A DNA stretch of 64,000 nt from NCBI RefSeq assembly GCF_001866055.1, contig NZ_MLQS01000001.1, positions 1,170,501 to 1,234,500 on the forward strand, in the 5' to 3' direction. The stretch's first letter is position 1. Each line of letters begins with the position of its first letter. Of the stretch, positions 45,244 through 54,513 are shown piece by piece. This DNA is from Anaerobacillus alkalidiazotrophicus (GTDB lineage: Bacteria; Bacillota; Bacilli; Bacillales_H; Anaerobacillaceae). The notes beneath the pieces were generated by a model. That model was not told the DNA's origin, did not search any database, and saw nothing but the letters and a program-made list of their open reading frames with translations. The position numbers and the translations under genes are program-made.

Positions 45244-46956
45244 CTACCGTATCGTCACCATCATCTCTAGTAAAAATCGTTTGGCAAGTGGCGGATATAC
45301 GTGATGGAGTTCAGTTATATGATAACGATCTATTTCATCTACCGCCATTTCCGCTGCAAAAATAAGACCCTGCTTCATCTCTTTTACTTCATGATCAAAC
45401 AATGTGACGATATATCGTTTTTGATGAGAGTCTATTTTTTTAACCTCAATAGAATCAGTGTTACATTTCACAACTTCAAACAATCCATCTAACCGCTTAT
45501 GTTTTGCTATTAATTTCGGTAAATTTATATTAGGATAATTTTCTTTGCGTCGATAAAGTATGATACTCTTCAGAGCTTCTATAGCTTCAATAAAATCAGA
45601 TTCGTTTTTTTGAATGACTGAAATAACATTTTTGCCTATGTCTGTTTTGTAGCGCTTATTTAACCATTTTGCTAAAGCTTTTAAGGTACTAAATAAATCT
45701 TTCAATTGGGTTTTGTTCATGTTTTCAAATAATTGAATATAATCAACCGATAATAAATGTTCCCAAAAAACACTCGTACACTCTTCCCAACTAGTTAAAG
45801 GTGTTTCTTCAAGTAAATAGCGTAATTCATATAAACTCCCTTGATATTTACGTACTGTCGTTTCACTTTTTCCTATTGTTTTTTCTTTAAAAAATTCAAG
45901 AAGATCATTTGCATAGAAGCTATTTACTGTACTAGGTGTAAAGCCTAACTGTTCTAAAAATGGGATATCCTCTTCATCCACAAAATTCCGTACTTCTTTT
46001 TTTATAGAAGTTATCCTATTTGTTCCACCGGTCACAAAAAGTGATATTGGTAAGTTTAACTTTTTTCGAACTGTATTGAAATCAGCTGTAATTTCTACTT
46101 CACCAAATTGTTCGAATACATTTTTGAACAATTTGTATTCGGATTGTTTTAACCAAAGATCAGCTTGATCTGCTCGATCTGTTTCAATTAAACTATGTAA
46201 AGATAAATCATTATACATAGGAATAGGTTCATCTACATTTAGCAAAGTACTATTCTGTGCATATATAGAAAAATAGGCTGGTATTTGTTTATCCATTGCT
46301 ATAACAGAGTTTTTAAATTCTGCCTGAAACGGAATGTTGATCTTTTTTTGCTCCATTTTCAATAGTTTTACCGGTATATTAGCCTCAACTAACGATTGAA
46401 ATTCCGTTGCTTTGTCTCGTAATAAACTTGTAAATATTAGCTTTCGCTGTTTAAGCAACATCATTCCATAGACGTTACCAATACGAATCGGAAGGTTTAA
46501 TTCACTATCCTCATAAACATACCAATCGCCCACCCAACTATATTGTTGCTCGTTTTGTTCGCTAGGATTAGCTTCGAATTGCTTCGACAAATAAGCCATT
46601 ACTTCTTGTTCATCACATTCAATTTGATAGTGAACCGAATACTCAATAATTTCTTTTTCTTGGTGATCACCTGTGATAGTTGGTTCTGTTAATAATTCAC
46701 CAACTAACTCAGGAAAATAATACGTCATTACTTCACTTGCTGAAAGATTTTCCTGTCTACAAAGCTCTTTAATTTTGGTAGCTGCAGAATGTAAGCTTTG
46801 TGGATCAACCATTACTCTTACACCATTAAAGTAATATTTATTATCAAACAACTCAAGTAAACCAAGTGTCCCATACCAAGGTAGTGGAGTTGAAATATTT
46901 TCATAGGTATTAGCCACCGGATAGCGTTCCTTTGTTAACAGATCCTCAAAAATCAC
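45244..46956 (-). CDS. Unknown 570-residue protein partnered with a SEC-C protein
   Basis: No membrane span and no signal. The N-terminal half (1-240) is mixed alpha/beta with WYGTLGLLELFDNKYYFNGV, a nuclease-like or Rossmann-type feel but no clear motif. The middle (about 320-370) contains a helical segment (SEFFTPSTVNSFYANDLLEF-like). The C-terminal part is helix-rich (LKALAKWLNKRYKT, IEAIEALKSIILYR). I do not recognise the family. Its start overlaps the SEC-C gene stop by four bases, so the two are translated together. Confidence 0.7.
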   Translation of the reverse strand: MIFEDLLTKERYPVANTYENISTPLPWYGTLGLLELFDNKYYFNGVRVMVDPQSLHSAATKIKELCRQENLSASEVMTYYFPELVGELLTEPTITGDHQEKEIIEYSVHYQIECDEQEVMAYLSKQFEANPSEQNEQQYSWVGDWYVYEDSELNLPIRIGNVYGMMLLKQRKLIFTSLLRDKATEFQSLVEANIPVKLLKMEQKKINIPFQAEFKNSVIAMDKQIPAYFSIYAQNSTLLNVDEPIPMYNDLSLHSLIETDRADQADLWLKQSEYKLFKNVFEQFGEVEITADFNTVRKKLNLPISLFVTGGTNRITSIKKEVRNFVDEEDIPFLEQLGFTPSTVNSFYANDLLEFFKEKTIGKSETTVRKYQGSLYELRYLLEETPLTSWEECTSVFWEHLLSVDYIQLFENMNKTQLKDLFSTLKALAKWLNKRYKTDIGKNVISVIQKNESDFIEAIEALKSIILYRRKENYPNINLPKLIAKHKRLDGLFEVVKCNTDSIEVKKIDSHQKRYIVTLFDHEVKEMKQGLIFAAEMAVDEIDRYHITELHHVYPPLAKRFLLEMMVTIR

Positions 46957-47375
46957 AATACAATGTCTTCTTTGAATTCCACTGCTTGTACTAATTTAGG
47001 TGTTAATTGTAACCATGTTTGAAGCATTGAAGAATCACTTAATTTATTCTCCTTACCAAACCACTCTATTGTTCGAAGTCCATTTTCAAATGTATGAAAA
47101 AAATACAACCAGAATCGAAAGTATGGGTATTTTATATTTTGATCAATTTTATATTTAACTCGCTGATAGAAATAAGTCTCCAAACGAAGTTGTTCTTGAT
47201 ACGATATATTTTTATCAACAAAAGCCTCTAGTTTTTTTACTAGCGCATGTTTTTGTTGCAAAAAACGCTCTTCTTTAACTTCACCCATTTGGATAACGTT
47301 TTGTTTTTGCATACAGCATTTTTTGTACTTTTTCCCACTACCACATGGACATGTTTTATTGCGATTAACACTCAT
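46953..47375 (-). CDS. SEC-C motif protein
   Basis: 140 residues from ATG 47375 behind AGGAGGGG. The N-terminus is a SEC-C zinc motif, NKTCPCGSGKKYKKCCMQK, as in SecA tails and accessory proteins that bind ribosomes. The rest is helical (LVKKLEAFVDKNISYQEQLR, FRFWLYFFHTF). It couples to the 570-residue unknown. Role unknown; the pair may act at the ribosome or on secretion. Confidence 0.75.
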   Translation of the reverse strand: MSVNRNKTCPCGSGKKYKKCCMQKQNVIQMGEVKEERFLQQKHALVKKLEAFVDKNISYQEQLRLETYFYQRVKYKIDQNIKYPYFRFWLYFFHTFENGLRTIEWFGKENKLSDSSMLQTWLQLTPKLVQAVEFKEDIVL

Positions 47376-47669
47376 TTGCAACCCCTCCTAACTTCCTACT
47401 TTTTAATCATTTTAGCATTGAACGTTTTAATTTAATCGAAATGATCGAATTTAACAGGAAACATTAACTTTTTTCCAAACTGATCGACCTTCTTAAATCA
47501 TCAAAACCGTTTTGGTATTAGTATTAGTAAATCCTTTCGTTTGTTGACGCTGGAGCTCGGCAATTAGATAATATATACTTGGAAGAAAAGTATTTTCTAC
47601 GTATCAGTACTTAATTGAGATAATCAGCAAGGAAAAGGATACGATTTTATTAAAGGAGAGGGATTAATA

Positions 47670-48170
47670 ATGAAAATGAAAATGACAGATTTACCTGGAG
47701 TAGGAAAAAAAATATCATTTATTAACGCCGAAAATCAGATGATGGCCATGATCATCCATCATTCAGGGAAGCGAGAATTGTACTTTTTTGAAGATGCAGA
47801 TGACGATGAAGCAGTTTTTACCTTTAACCTATCATCAGAAGAAACGAAACAAATGGGAGCACAATTTTTAAATGCTACGTTAGATCCAGTTATGAATGAA
47901 AAGTTAGAACGACTTCAACTTCTACGAAAACAAGTCATCGTTGAGTGGGTCGAAATTAAAAGACAACCACAATTTACAGGAAAAACCTATATGGAATTTG
48001 AAAAATTATTACCGAACGGAGTAACCGTCGTTGGACTCTTCCACGATGACGATTTTAATGTCAGTCCAAGTGGCGATTTGACGCTTCAAAAGGGAAATAC
48101 CATTATGGTCGTTGGAAAAAGGGAACCGATTGAACATTTTTTGAAAATTTGTGAAAGTGAGGCTCATTAA
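47670..48170 (+). CDS. khtT: K+/H+ antiporter regulatory subunit (KhtT/AmhM-like)
   Basis: 166 residues after AAAGGAGAGGG. It begins with KMKMTDLPGVGKKISFINAE and ends in a TrkA-C (RCK_C) domain (about 80-160: SGDLTLQKGNTIMVVGKREP). KhtT is the soluble subunit of the KhtTU potassium/proton antiporter, which exports K+ or ammonium at alkaline pH or under methylglyoxal stress. It ends 5 bp before khtU. Confidence 0.9.
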   Translation: MKMKMTDLPGVGKKISFINAENQMMAMIIHHSGKRELYFFEDADDDEAVFTFNLSSEETKQMGAQFLNATLDPVMNEKLERLQLLRKQVIVEWVEIKRQPQFTGKTYMEFEKLLPNGVTVVGLFHDDDFNVSPSGDLTLQKGNTIMVVGKREPIEHFLKICESEAH

Positions 48171-48175
48171 AAATT

Positions 48176-49336
48176 ATGGAAATTCCTGAATTATTAGGAT
48201 CTGGCCTCGTACTCCTACTATTGTTTATTACAGGATTCGTAGGGGCAAAAATGAAGATTCCTGATGTTATTATCTATATTCTATTAGGAATTGTCGTTAG
48301 TAGTTTCTTATATGGTTCCCATCTCCTTCACTTTACTGGTGAAGTTGGAATTGTTCTCTTATTTTTTATGCTAGGAATGGAGTTCCCTATTAAGCAGTTG
48401 TTAAATGTCGCAAAAAAAGTAATGAAAGCGGGAATTCTAGACGTCGTATTAAGCTTTGGTGTCACAACACTCCTTTGTATTGCAATGGGATTAGATATCA
48501 TCCCTTCTTTAATCATCGGTGGTGTTGTCTACGCAACTAGTTCTTCTATCACGGCAAAAATGCTTGAAAACTCGAAACGAATGGCCAACCCAGAATCAGA
48601 ATTTATGTTAGGACTTCTTATATTTGAAGATTTAGTTGCACCAATTTTAGTAGCTATTCTTGTTGGACTAACAGCCGGTGCAGCAATAACAGCTACATCC
48701 ATGTCGATACTTTTACTGAAAGTTGTTGGTTTAATTGCTGGAGCCATTTTACTAGGGCATTTTTTATTTAGTAGACTTGGTCCGTTCTTTGATCGTCATA
48801 TGAATAAGGATATTTTTATCTTATTTGTGATTGGATTAGCGTTAGCATACGGTGGCCTTGCCCTATTCCTAGATTTATCAGAAGTATTAGGGGCTTTTCT
48901 AGCTGGTATCATGCTTGCAGAAGTACGTAGAACCCACGAACTAGAAAAATTAGTTATTCAATCGAAAGACTTATTATTACCCCTGTTTTTCTTATATTTC
49001 GGTACAACGATTAGTTTTAATGAAGGTATCCCAATGGTTGCCTTACTTATTCTCATTCTTGTTTGGTCAATTGTTGCAAAAATCATTGTTGGATTTTACG
49101 GTGGTCAGTGGTACGGTTTATCTAAACGAGTATCCTTGAAAGCAGGTCTTTCATTAACACAGCGAGGAGAATTCTCAATTATCATCGCTACTCTAGCCGT
49201 TGGTTCTATTCAAGCATTTAGTAGTGTTTTTATATTACTTTCAGCAATGATTGGTATCATTTTATTCCAAAGTGCTCCGGTGATTTCAAAGAAAATCTAC
49301 GGTAAAAAAATAGTAAAGCAACAAAAAACTGCATAA
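48176..49336 (+). CDS. khtU: K+/H+ antiporter membrane subunit (KhtU/AmhT-like, CPA2 family)
   Basis: 386 residues with about 12-13 membrane spans. CPA2 features: IPDVIIYILLGIVVSSFLYG, LLFFMLGMEFPIKQLL, and LLIFEDLVAPILVAILVGL, followed by the AGLSLTQRGEFSIIIATLAV stretch that includes the conserved QRGEF. It works with the upstream RCK-type subunit to exchange K+ for H+. Useful for an alkaliphile, but not proof of one. Confidence 0.92.
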   Translation: MEIPELLGSGLVLLLLFITGFVGAKMKIPDVIIYILLGIVVSSFLYGSHLLHFTGEVGIVLLFFMLGMEFPIKQLLNVAKKVMKAGILDVVLSFGVTTLLCIAMGLDIIPSLIIGGVVYATSSSITAKMLENSKRMANPESEFMLGLLIFEDLVAPILVAILVGLTAGAAITATSMSILLLKVVGLIAGAILLGHFLFSRLGPFFDRHMNKDIFILFVIGLALAYGGLALFLDLSEVLGAFLAGIMLAEVRRTHELEKLVIQSKDLLLPLFFLYFGTTISFNEGIPMVALLILILVWSIVAKIIVGFYGGQWYGLSKRVSLKAGLSLTQRGEFSIIIATLAVGSIQAFSSVFILLSAMIGIILFQSAPVISKKIYGKKIVKQQKTA

Positions 49337-49359
49337 AGCAGAACTTCAAACAGGAAGTG

Positions 49360-49440
49360 TTTTCACCTAAACTTTTCGATTTTCTTACGTTTTGAGGTGG
49401 GGGACTATGACCCTTAAGTACAAATCAGTTTGATTAATAC
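49360..49440 (+). repeat. Repeat family D, copy 2
   Basis: CACCTAAACTTTTCGATTTT, TTACGTTTTGAGGTGGGGGA and CCCTTAAGTACAAATCAGTT. It shares its end with family B and its hairpin with the composite at 44273-44465. Confidence 0.65.
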
Positions 49441-49454
49441 GAAATACAACTAAA

Positions 49455-49494
49455 TTGAAATGGGCAGTCCTATAACTAGGTCTGCCCATTTCAA
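49455..49494. terminator. Bidirectional terminator
   Basis: TTGAAATGGGCAG and CTGCCCATTTCAA form a 13-bp perfect stem with a 14-base loop. It is placed after khtU and before the leftward HprK remnant ends. Confidence 0.7.
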
Positions 49495-49505
49495 TTGCTC
49501 CCGTA

Positions 49506-49725
49506 TTAGCGTACTACATTTAGTAACCCAATACTGCGATGAGCTAGAAACTCCTTATTCTTCACATCATGAGTACCTAAAAGTGTTTGAGGACTTAATT
49601 TCTTTATGACAACAATGTCATCAGACACTAGTCGATGCCCACGCCCAATTAACGTATGAGCTGTCTCACTTTTCACTACCCCTGAATTCCCACGGACTAA
49701 GATTCGATACCAGAGACATTAACAC
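49506..49725 (-). pseudogene. Remnant of HPr kinase/phosphorylase-like gene
   Basis: The minus strand reads LVRGNSGVVKSETAHTLIGR then GHRLVSDDIVVIKKLSPQTL and SIGLLNVV before a stop at 49506. It resembles HprK: P-loop GDSGVGKSE, RGHRLVADD, and RGIGIINV. The P-loop Gly-to-Val change, an upstream frameshift and the missing N- and C-terminal thirds show it is dead. A second, intact hprK presumably exists elsewhere. Confidence 0.65.
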
Positions 49726-50001
49726 AAACCAACATTTAGATTTATGTAGCTCCATTTTGACAATTATGAAATTCACTCATTTAAATGAATTTTCACATTA
49801 GGTAAGGACTTTTAACCAACCATAACGTTCATCCCCAATGCGAGAAGTGATAAACTATTTTAAAATTTTCTTTTGCTTATTAAATCCGCTTTTTCTATTA
49901 GCTTTTAACTAATCTTTCCCGAATTTACATTTGTATTTTCACTACTTTTATATTAAAGTTAAGAATATTTCAAAAGAACTTATTTTTCCCGGAGGTTTTT
50001 C
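49726..50001. other. Leader region of the PHP gene
   Basis: No gene. AT-rich; a 15-base CATTTAAATGAATT-like short palindrome only. No promoter could be picked with confidence. Confidence 0.3.
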
Positions 50002-50790
50002 ATGTATATGTTAGATTTTCACCATCATACTAATCATTCATTTGACTCTAAAGCAGTGATGGAAGATGTTTGTAAAAATGCGATTACGAAAGGTATAAAA
50101 GAAATTTGTTTTACAGAACATTTTTCCCTTAATTTTCAATCTCCTACAAATGGCCATATTAATCTTACTAACTATTTCTCGGATATTAAAAGCTGCCAAG
50201 AAAAATTTCAAGATCAGCTCCTAATTAGAAAAGGTCTTGAAATCTGTGAGCCTCATTTATTAAAGGATTTGTATTGTAAAACGTTTGAGCCCTTAGAACT
50301 AGATTTCATTTTAGGTTCTGTGCACAACATTAATAATCGAACTTTAAGAGAGACACTAGAAAAGAAGCAATTAGCAGGATACAAGGATTATTTTCAAGAG
50401 GTTTATGAAATGGTAAGTATAGCTGACATAGATGTCGTTGCCCATCTTGATTTAATGAAACGATACGCTTACGAAGAATTTGGACTATACGACTTTACTG
50501 AATATAGAGAAATACTTGAGGCGATATTATCTAAAATAATCGAAAGAAATTTAGGTATTGAAATAAATACATCTGGACTTCGAACTTCCTTAAATGAAAG
50601 TCTCCCTTCTATTAATATTGTAAAACTTTATAAGGAACTAGGTGGAGAAATACTAACTGTAGGCTCTGATTCTCATAGCCCTGATTCAGTAGGATCATTT
50701 ATAAAAGAAGCTATTGAAATGGCAAAAGAATGCGGCTTTACGTATGTCTTTTCATTTGATAAAAGAAAAGCAATTCCACATAAAATTTAG
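50002..50790 (+). CDS. PHP-family phosphatase, histidinol-phosphatase (HisK)-like
   Basis: 262 residues, GGAGG five bases before ATG. Metal-binding motifs: DFHHHTNHSFDSKA at the N-terminus, CFTEHFS, then the HN/HLD motif in DVVAHLDLMKRYA and GSDSHSPDSVG near the end. This set defines PHP phosphoesterases of the HisK group. HisK dephosphorylates histidinol phosphate in histidine synthesis. No his genes are near, so the substrate is a family guess. Confidence 0.82.
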   Translation: MYMLDFHHHTNHSFDSKAVMEDVCKNAITKGIKEICFTEHFSLNFQSPTNGHINLTNYFSDIKSCQEKFQDQLLIRKGLEICEPHLLKDLYCKTFEPLELDFILGSVHNINNRTLRETLEKKQLAGYKDYFQEVYEMVSIADIDVVAHLDLMKRYAYEEFGLYDFTEYREILEAILSKIIERNLGIEINTSGLRTSLNESLPSINIVKLYKELGGEILTVGSDSHSPDSVGSFIKEAIEMAKECGFTYVFSFDKRKAIPHKI

Positions 50791-50814
50791 TAAACTCAAA
50801 ATAAGAGGCTTCAT

Positions 50815-51025
50815 TTTGCGGAGTTAATTTTGTTTGCGGACACAGGAGCCGTTATTTTCATAAAAAAGTCCATTTTGTAAGACACCGAGGACACAGAGTC
50901 CGTTATTTGACAAAAGTTAGATAAAATAAAGCTTGAATTAAGTTAATAGCGGAACCATGGTCCTTTTTCACCTTAAACACAAGTTTTTAATCCAAATAAC
51001 GGAACCACAGTCCGCACACATACCA
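50815..51025 (+). repeat. Family C: alternating inverted short repeats
   Basis: GCGGACACAGGAGCCGTTAT, GAGGACACAGAGTCCGTTAT, TAGCGGAACCATGGTCC, ATAACGGAACCACAGTCCGC: two copies in each orientation within 200 bp between convergent genes. A single-strand transcript could form long hairpins. Single pieces occur at 39598-39815. Confidence 0.65.
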
Positions 51026-51041
51026 CCCTATAACCTCATGT

Positions 51042-51815
51042 TTAATCTATTTCCGCTGCTTTTATAAGGGCTTTTGTATAAGGGTGGCGTTCCCGATGAT
51101 AAAGTTCTTCCAAGCCAAACTGATCGACAATGGAGCCATTCTTTAAAACAATCACTTTTTCACATAAGAATGTTACAGCTCTTATGTCGTGTGAGATAAA
51201 AAGAATTGTCATATTATTTTTTTTCTGTAGTTCCTTTAGTAAATGCAAAATTTGAACTTGAACCGTAACATCTAAGCTTGCAGTTGGCTCATCACAAACA
51301 AGGAGTGATGGTTCAATACTTATTGCTCTAGCAATACTCACTCGTTGTTTTTGTCCACCACTCAACTCACCGGGATAACGGTCGACCATGTGTTTGTCTA
51401 GTCCCACCATCTCTAAAAGCACTTCTGCAATTTCTCTTTCTGAGGATCCTTCTTTCCCTAAATACGAAGGGCTAATTTCCTTAAAATTACTTAGGGGCTC
51501 TAATAAGCTTTTCCATATTGGTAGCTTAGGATTTAATGTACTAGTCGTATCTTGAAAAATCATTTGAACATTTTTACGATATTCACGTAACAGTGTTCGA
51601 TTTTTTGGAGCTATTGGTTTACCATCAAAAGTAATGTTACCTTCTTTATACGGTTCTAAACCTAATAGCACTCTAGCAAGGGTGCTTTTACCACTACCAC
51701 TTTCCCCTACTATTCCTATGCATTCTCCCTCTGTCGAACAAAACGAAATATTATCTAAAGCCCGAATACTTTTAGAATAGTTTTTTGATAGACGATCTAC
51801 AATTAATAAACTCAT
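51042..51815 (-). CDS. ABC importer ATPase 2, nickel/peptide type
   Basis: 257 residues. Walker A GESGSGKSTLARVLLGLEPY, signature LSGGQKQRVSIARAI, Walker B LVCDEPTASLDVTVQ and H-loop FISHD. The C-terminal RHPYTKALIKAAEI is typical of the NikE/OppF group. Last gene of the operon, 3 bp downstream of the previous. It would drive uptake through the two permeases. Confidence 0.9.
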   Translation of the reverse strand: MSLLIVDRLSKNYSKSIRALDNISFCSTEGECIGIVGESGSGKSTLARVLLGLEPYKEGNITFDGKPIAPKNRTLLREYRKNVQMIFQDTTSTLNPKLPIWKSLLEPLSNFKEISPSYLGKEGSSEREIAEVLLEMVGLDKHMVDRYPGELSGGQKQRVSIARAISIEPSLLVCDEPTASLDVTVQVQILHLLKELQKKNNMTILFISHDIRAVTFLCEKVIVLKNGSIVDQFGLEELYHRERHPYTKALIKAAEID

Positions 51816-51818
51816 AAA

Positions 51819-52634
51819 TTAAATCACTCTTTCATTCTTATCTAATAGATTCTCGCTTGGGAGTGAAAGTAAGCATGAACATAACTTTTTCGTATACGGA
51901 TGTTTATGATAACAACGAATTTGTTCAGGGTCGCCCTCTTCAACGATTTGACCTTTGTGCATGACATAGATTCGGTCTGCACGCTTATAGGCTTTGGTAA
52001 GATCATGAGTAATCATTAGAACCGCACAACCTGTTTCTTTGCGTAATTTTTCAATATAATTTAACACTTTCTCACCACTCATGACGTCTAAGGCAGTAGT
52101 TATTTCATCACAGATAAGTAAGGATGGCTTTAAAGCTAATGCCATTGCAATAGCCACACGTTGAACCTGTCCGCCACTTAATTGAAACGGATAACTTTTA
52201 TACACTCGTTCAGCTTCCAAACCCATTTCTTCTAAAACTTGAATGGAGATGTTCTTTGCTTCTTTTTTTCGAATGACTTGATGTGTACAAATCGTTTCTA
52301 CCATTTGCTTCCCAACCTTAATAAATGGTGTAAAACTACCTCGATAATCTTGAAAAATCATGCCAATTTCTTTACCAAGTAACTGGCGCTTTTTTTTTGA
52401 GAACATCGTTACTATATCTTCTTGATTATAAAAGATTTGACCTTGCACATTCATACTAGACGGAATAAGTCCCATAATTGCCTTAGAAGTAACACTTTTC
52501 CCACTCCCGCTTTCGCCAATAAGAGCAACGATCTCACCTTTAAATACTTCTAAGTTAACATTATTTACTATCAACTTTTCCCCCGATCTATTCTCAATAT
52601 GCAAGTTTTGTATGGAGATTAAAGGCTCTATCAC
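51819..52634 (-). CDS. ABC importer ATPase 1, nickel/peptide type
   Basis: 271 residues, start GTG 52634 overlapping the permease stop. Walker A GESGSGKSVTSKAIMGLIP, signature LSGGQVQRVAIAMALALKP, Walker B LLICDEITTALDV (Ile for Pro) and H-loop MITHDL. The tail HPYTKKLCSCLLSLP is of the NikD/OppD group. Pairs with the second ATPase. Confidence 0.9.
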   Translation of the reverse strand: MIEPLISIQNLHIENRSGEKLIVNNVNLEVFKGEIVALIGESGSGKSVTSKAIMGLIPSSMNVQGQIFYNQEDIVTMFSKKKRQLLGKEIGMIFQDYRGSFTPFIKVGKQMVETICTHQVIRKKEAKNISIQVLEEMGLEAERVYKSYPFQLSGGQVQRVAIAMALALKPSLLICDEITTALDVMSGEKVLNYIEKLRKETGCAVLMITHDLTKAYKRADRIYVMHKGQIVEEGDPEQIRCYHKHPYTKKLCSCLLSLPSENLLDKNERVI

Positions 52635-53482
52635 AAGTGGTCACTCCCTTTTCGAATATCAAAGTAATTCTTCAAACCATCCCCTAGTAAATTACAACAG
52701 AGTACCTTTAACATAATTGCTAATCCAGGATAAATCATAAGGGTAGGGATCACTTGAAAATACCCTCGTCCATCATTAAGCATTGCTCCCCATTCCGGAA
52801 TAGGAGGTTGGGCTCCAAGGCCAATATAGGATAATGAAGAAATAAGAAGAATTACTTTTCCTACATCAATCGCCGCCATGACGATAATGTCTGGCATCAC
52901 TTGTGGCAATAAATGCATACGGATCGTTTTAAAAGTACTAGAATGAGAGACTTTTGACACTAAAATATATTCTTTTTCTTTCTCCGTTAGTACTAATCCG
53001 CGAACTACACGTGCATACACAATCCACTTTACTAACACAATAGCAATAACAATATTCGTTAAGCTAGGTCCTAAAATTCCAGCAATGGCAATAGCTAAAA
53101 TAAAGTCTGGAAACGCGAGAACTCCATCAATCACTCTCATAAAAAAAGCATCTATTTTTCCACCAACATAACCTGAAAAAAGCCCAATTGGTACACCTAT
53201 ACATAATGCCATTAGTATCGTAAACATACCTAAACCTATCGTTAGCTTCGCACCATAGATAAGTCTAGAAAACACATCCCTACCTAATTGATCCGTTCCG
53301 AGCCAATGCGTAGCAGAAGAACCTTGTAGCCTGTTTCCCATGTCTATTTGAAACGGGTCATGAGGAACAAGGACCCCACCGAGAAAAGTAATAACTGCTA
53401 GAAAAATAGCAATAACAATACCAAAAAACATACTAGGGTTACGAAGAAGGCTTGATTCTTTTTTCGTTACTACAACTTCCAT
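52631..53482 (-). CDS. ABC importer permease 2 (NikC-like)
   Basis: 283 residues; GGAGGCCGCATA precedes the ATG. About six membrane spans. The N-terminus PHDPFQIDMGNRLQGSSATH then WLGTDQLGRDVFSRLIYGAK is the OppC/DppC/NikC signature. The binding-protein-dependent EAA-like loop is SHSSTFKTIRMHLLPQVMPD. It forms a heterodimer with the other permease. Confidence 0.9.
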   Translation of the reverse strand: MEVVVTKKESSLLRNPSMFFGIVIAIFLAVITFLGGVLVPHDPFQIDMGNRLQGSSATHWLGTDQLGRDVFSRLIYGAKLTIGLGMFTILMALCIGVPIGLFSGYVGGKIDAFFMRVIDGVLAFPDFILAIAIAGILGPSLTNIVIAIVLVKWIVYARVVRGLVLTEKEKEYILVSKVSHSSTFKTIRMHLLPQVMPDIIVMAAIDVGKVILLISSLSYIGLGAQPPIPEWGAMLNDGRGYFQVIPTLMIYPGLAIMLKVLCCNLLGDGLKNYFDIRKGSDHL

Positions 53483-54432
53483 TATGCGGCCTCCTTCCCT
53501 TGTTTTATTTGAGGATTAATAATTAAGTACATAAGGTCTACAATAAGGTTCGTAACGACAACTAATAGTCCGACAATAAGTATATAACCTTGAATAACTG
53601 GATAGTCTCGTTGCATCACAGCATTAACAATAAGGTCCCCCATGCCTGGCCACGAAAAAAGAATTTCAATCACTGTGATGCCCCCAAGAAGACTACCTAT
53701 ACTTAATCCAAACATCGTAACAACCGGAATGAGACTTCCTCTTAATGCATGAAAAATAAGGATCCGCTCTTTTCGCAGTCCCCTAGCCTTTGCAGCTTCA
53801 ATATAAGGACTTTGTAACGTTGAAATTAGACGTTCTCGTAACAAGCGAATATATATTGGCGCCATTGCAACTCCTAGAGTAATTGATGGTAAAACAAAGT
53901 GAGCGAACGTCCCTTTCCCCATTACAGGCAGTAAATTAAGTTTTAATGAGAAAAAGTAAATTAATAACAAACCGAGCCAAAAACTTGGGACAGAAGCTCC
54001 AATTAAAGCAAACCACCTAGTTAAATAATCAGGCCAGCGATTTTCATAAATAGCTCCTACTATTCCAAATGGAATCGAAATCAAGAACAGAACTACTAGA
54101 CCACCTATAGATAAAGAAATCGTAGCAGGTAACCGGTTCATAATCATTTCCAAAACTGGTTTTTTAGAAATGATTGATTCACCTAAATCAAATTGAACTA
54201 CTCCCCATAACCAACGACTATATTGAATGTAAATAGGTTGATCAAAGCCATATTCCTTCATTAACCTTTCTTCTTCGGCTGTTGTTGTAATGACATCCTC
54301 AACTTTTAAAATAGCTCTAATAGGATCTCCCGGTGTGACCTTCATTAATAGAAAGGTAACGAAGGAAAGAACTAAAACCATGATGACTAGCTGAGTGATT
54401 CTGGAAGCTATGATCGATAAAATTTTATGCAT
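53482..54432 (-). CDS. ABC importer permease 1 (NikB-like)
   Basis: About 316 residues from ATG 54432, since the GTG at 54441 forms part of the AGGTG site. N-terminus ITQLVIMVLVLSFVTFLLMK and TPGDPIRAIL is typical of OppB/DppB/NikB. The loop EAAKARGLRKERILIFHALR contains the EAA motif. Six membrane spans. Confidence 0.9.
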   Translation of the reverse strand: MHKILSIIASRITQLVIMVLVLSFVTFLLMKVTPGDPIRAILKVEDVITTTAEEERLMKEYGFDQPIYIQYSRWLWGVVQFDLGESIISKKPVLEMIMNRLPATISLSIGGLVVLFLISIPFGIVGAIYENRWPDYLTRWFALIGASVPSFWLGLLLIYFFSLKLNLLPVMGKGTFAHFVLPSITLGVAMAPIYIRLLRERLISTLQSPYIEAAKARGLRKERILIFHALRGSLIPVVTMFGLSIGSLLGGITVIEILFSWPGMGDLIVNAVMQRDYPVIQGYILIVGLLVVVTNLIVDLMYLIINPQIKQGKEAA

Positions 54433-54477
54433 GTCTTTCACCTGCCAAACCTATAAATTGAAAACGCAATAAGAAAA

Positions 54478-54504
54478 GTGAAAGTATCTTTCAGACACCT
54501 TCAC
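54478..54504 (-). terminator. Attenuating hairpin after the binding-protein gene
   Basis: On the minus strand GTGAAGGTGTC pairs with GATACTTTCAC (two G-U), loop TGAAA, followed by TTTTCTT. It would let the binding protein be made in excess over the permeases, as is usual. Confidence 0.7.
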
Positions 54505-54513
54505 CTTCCTACC

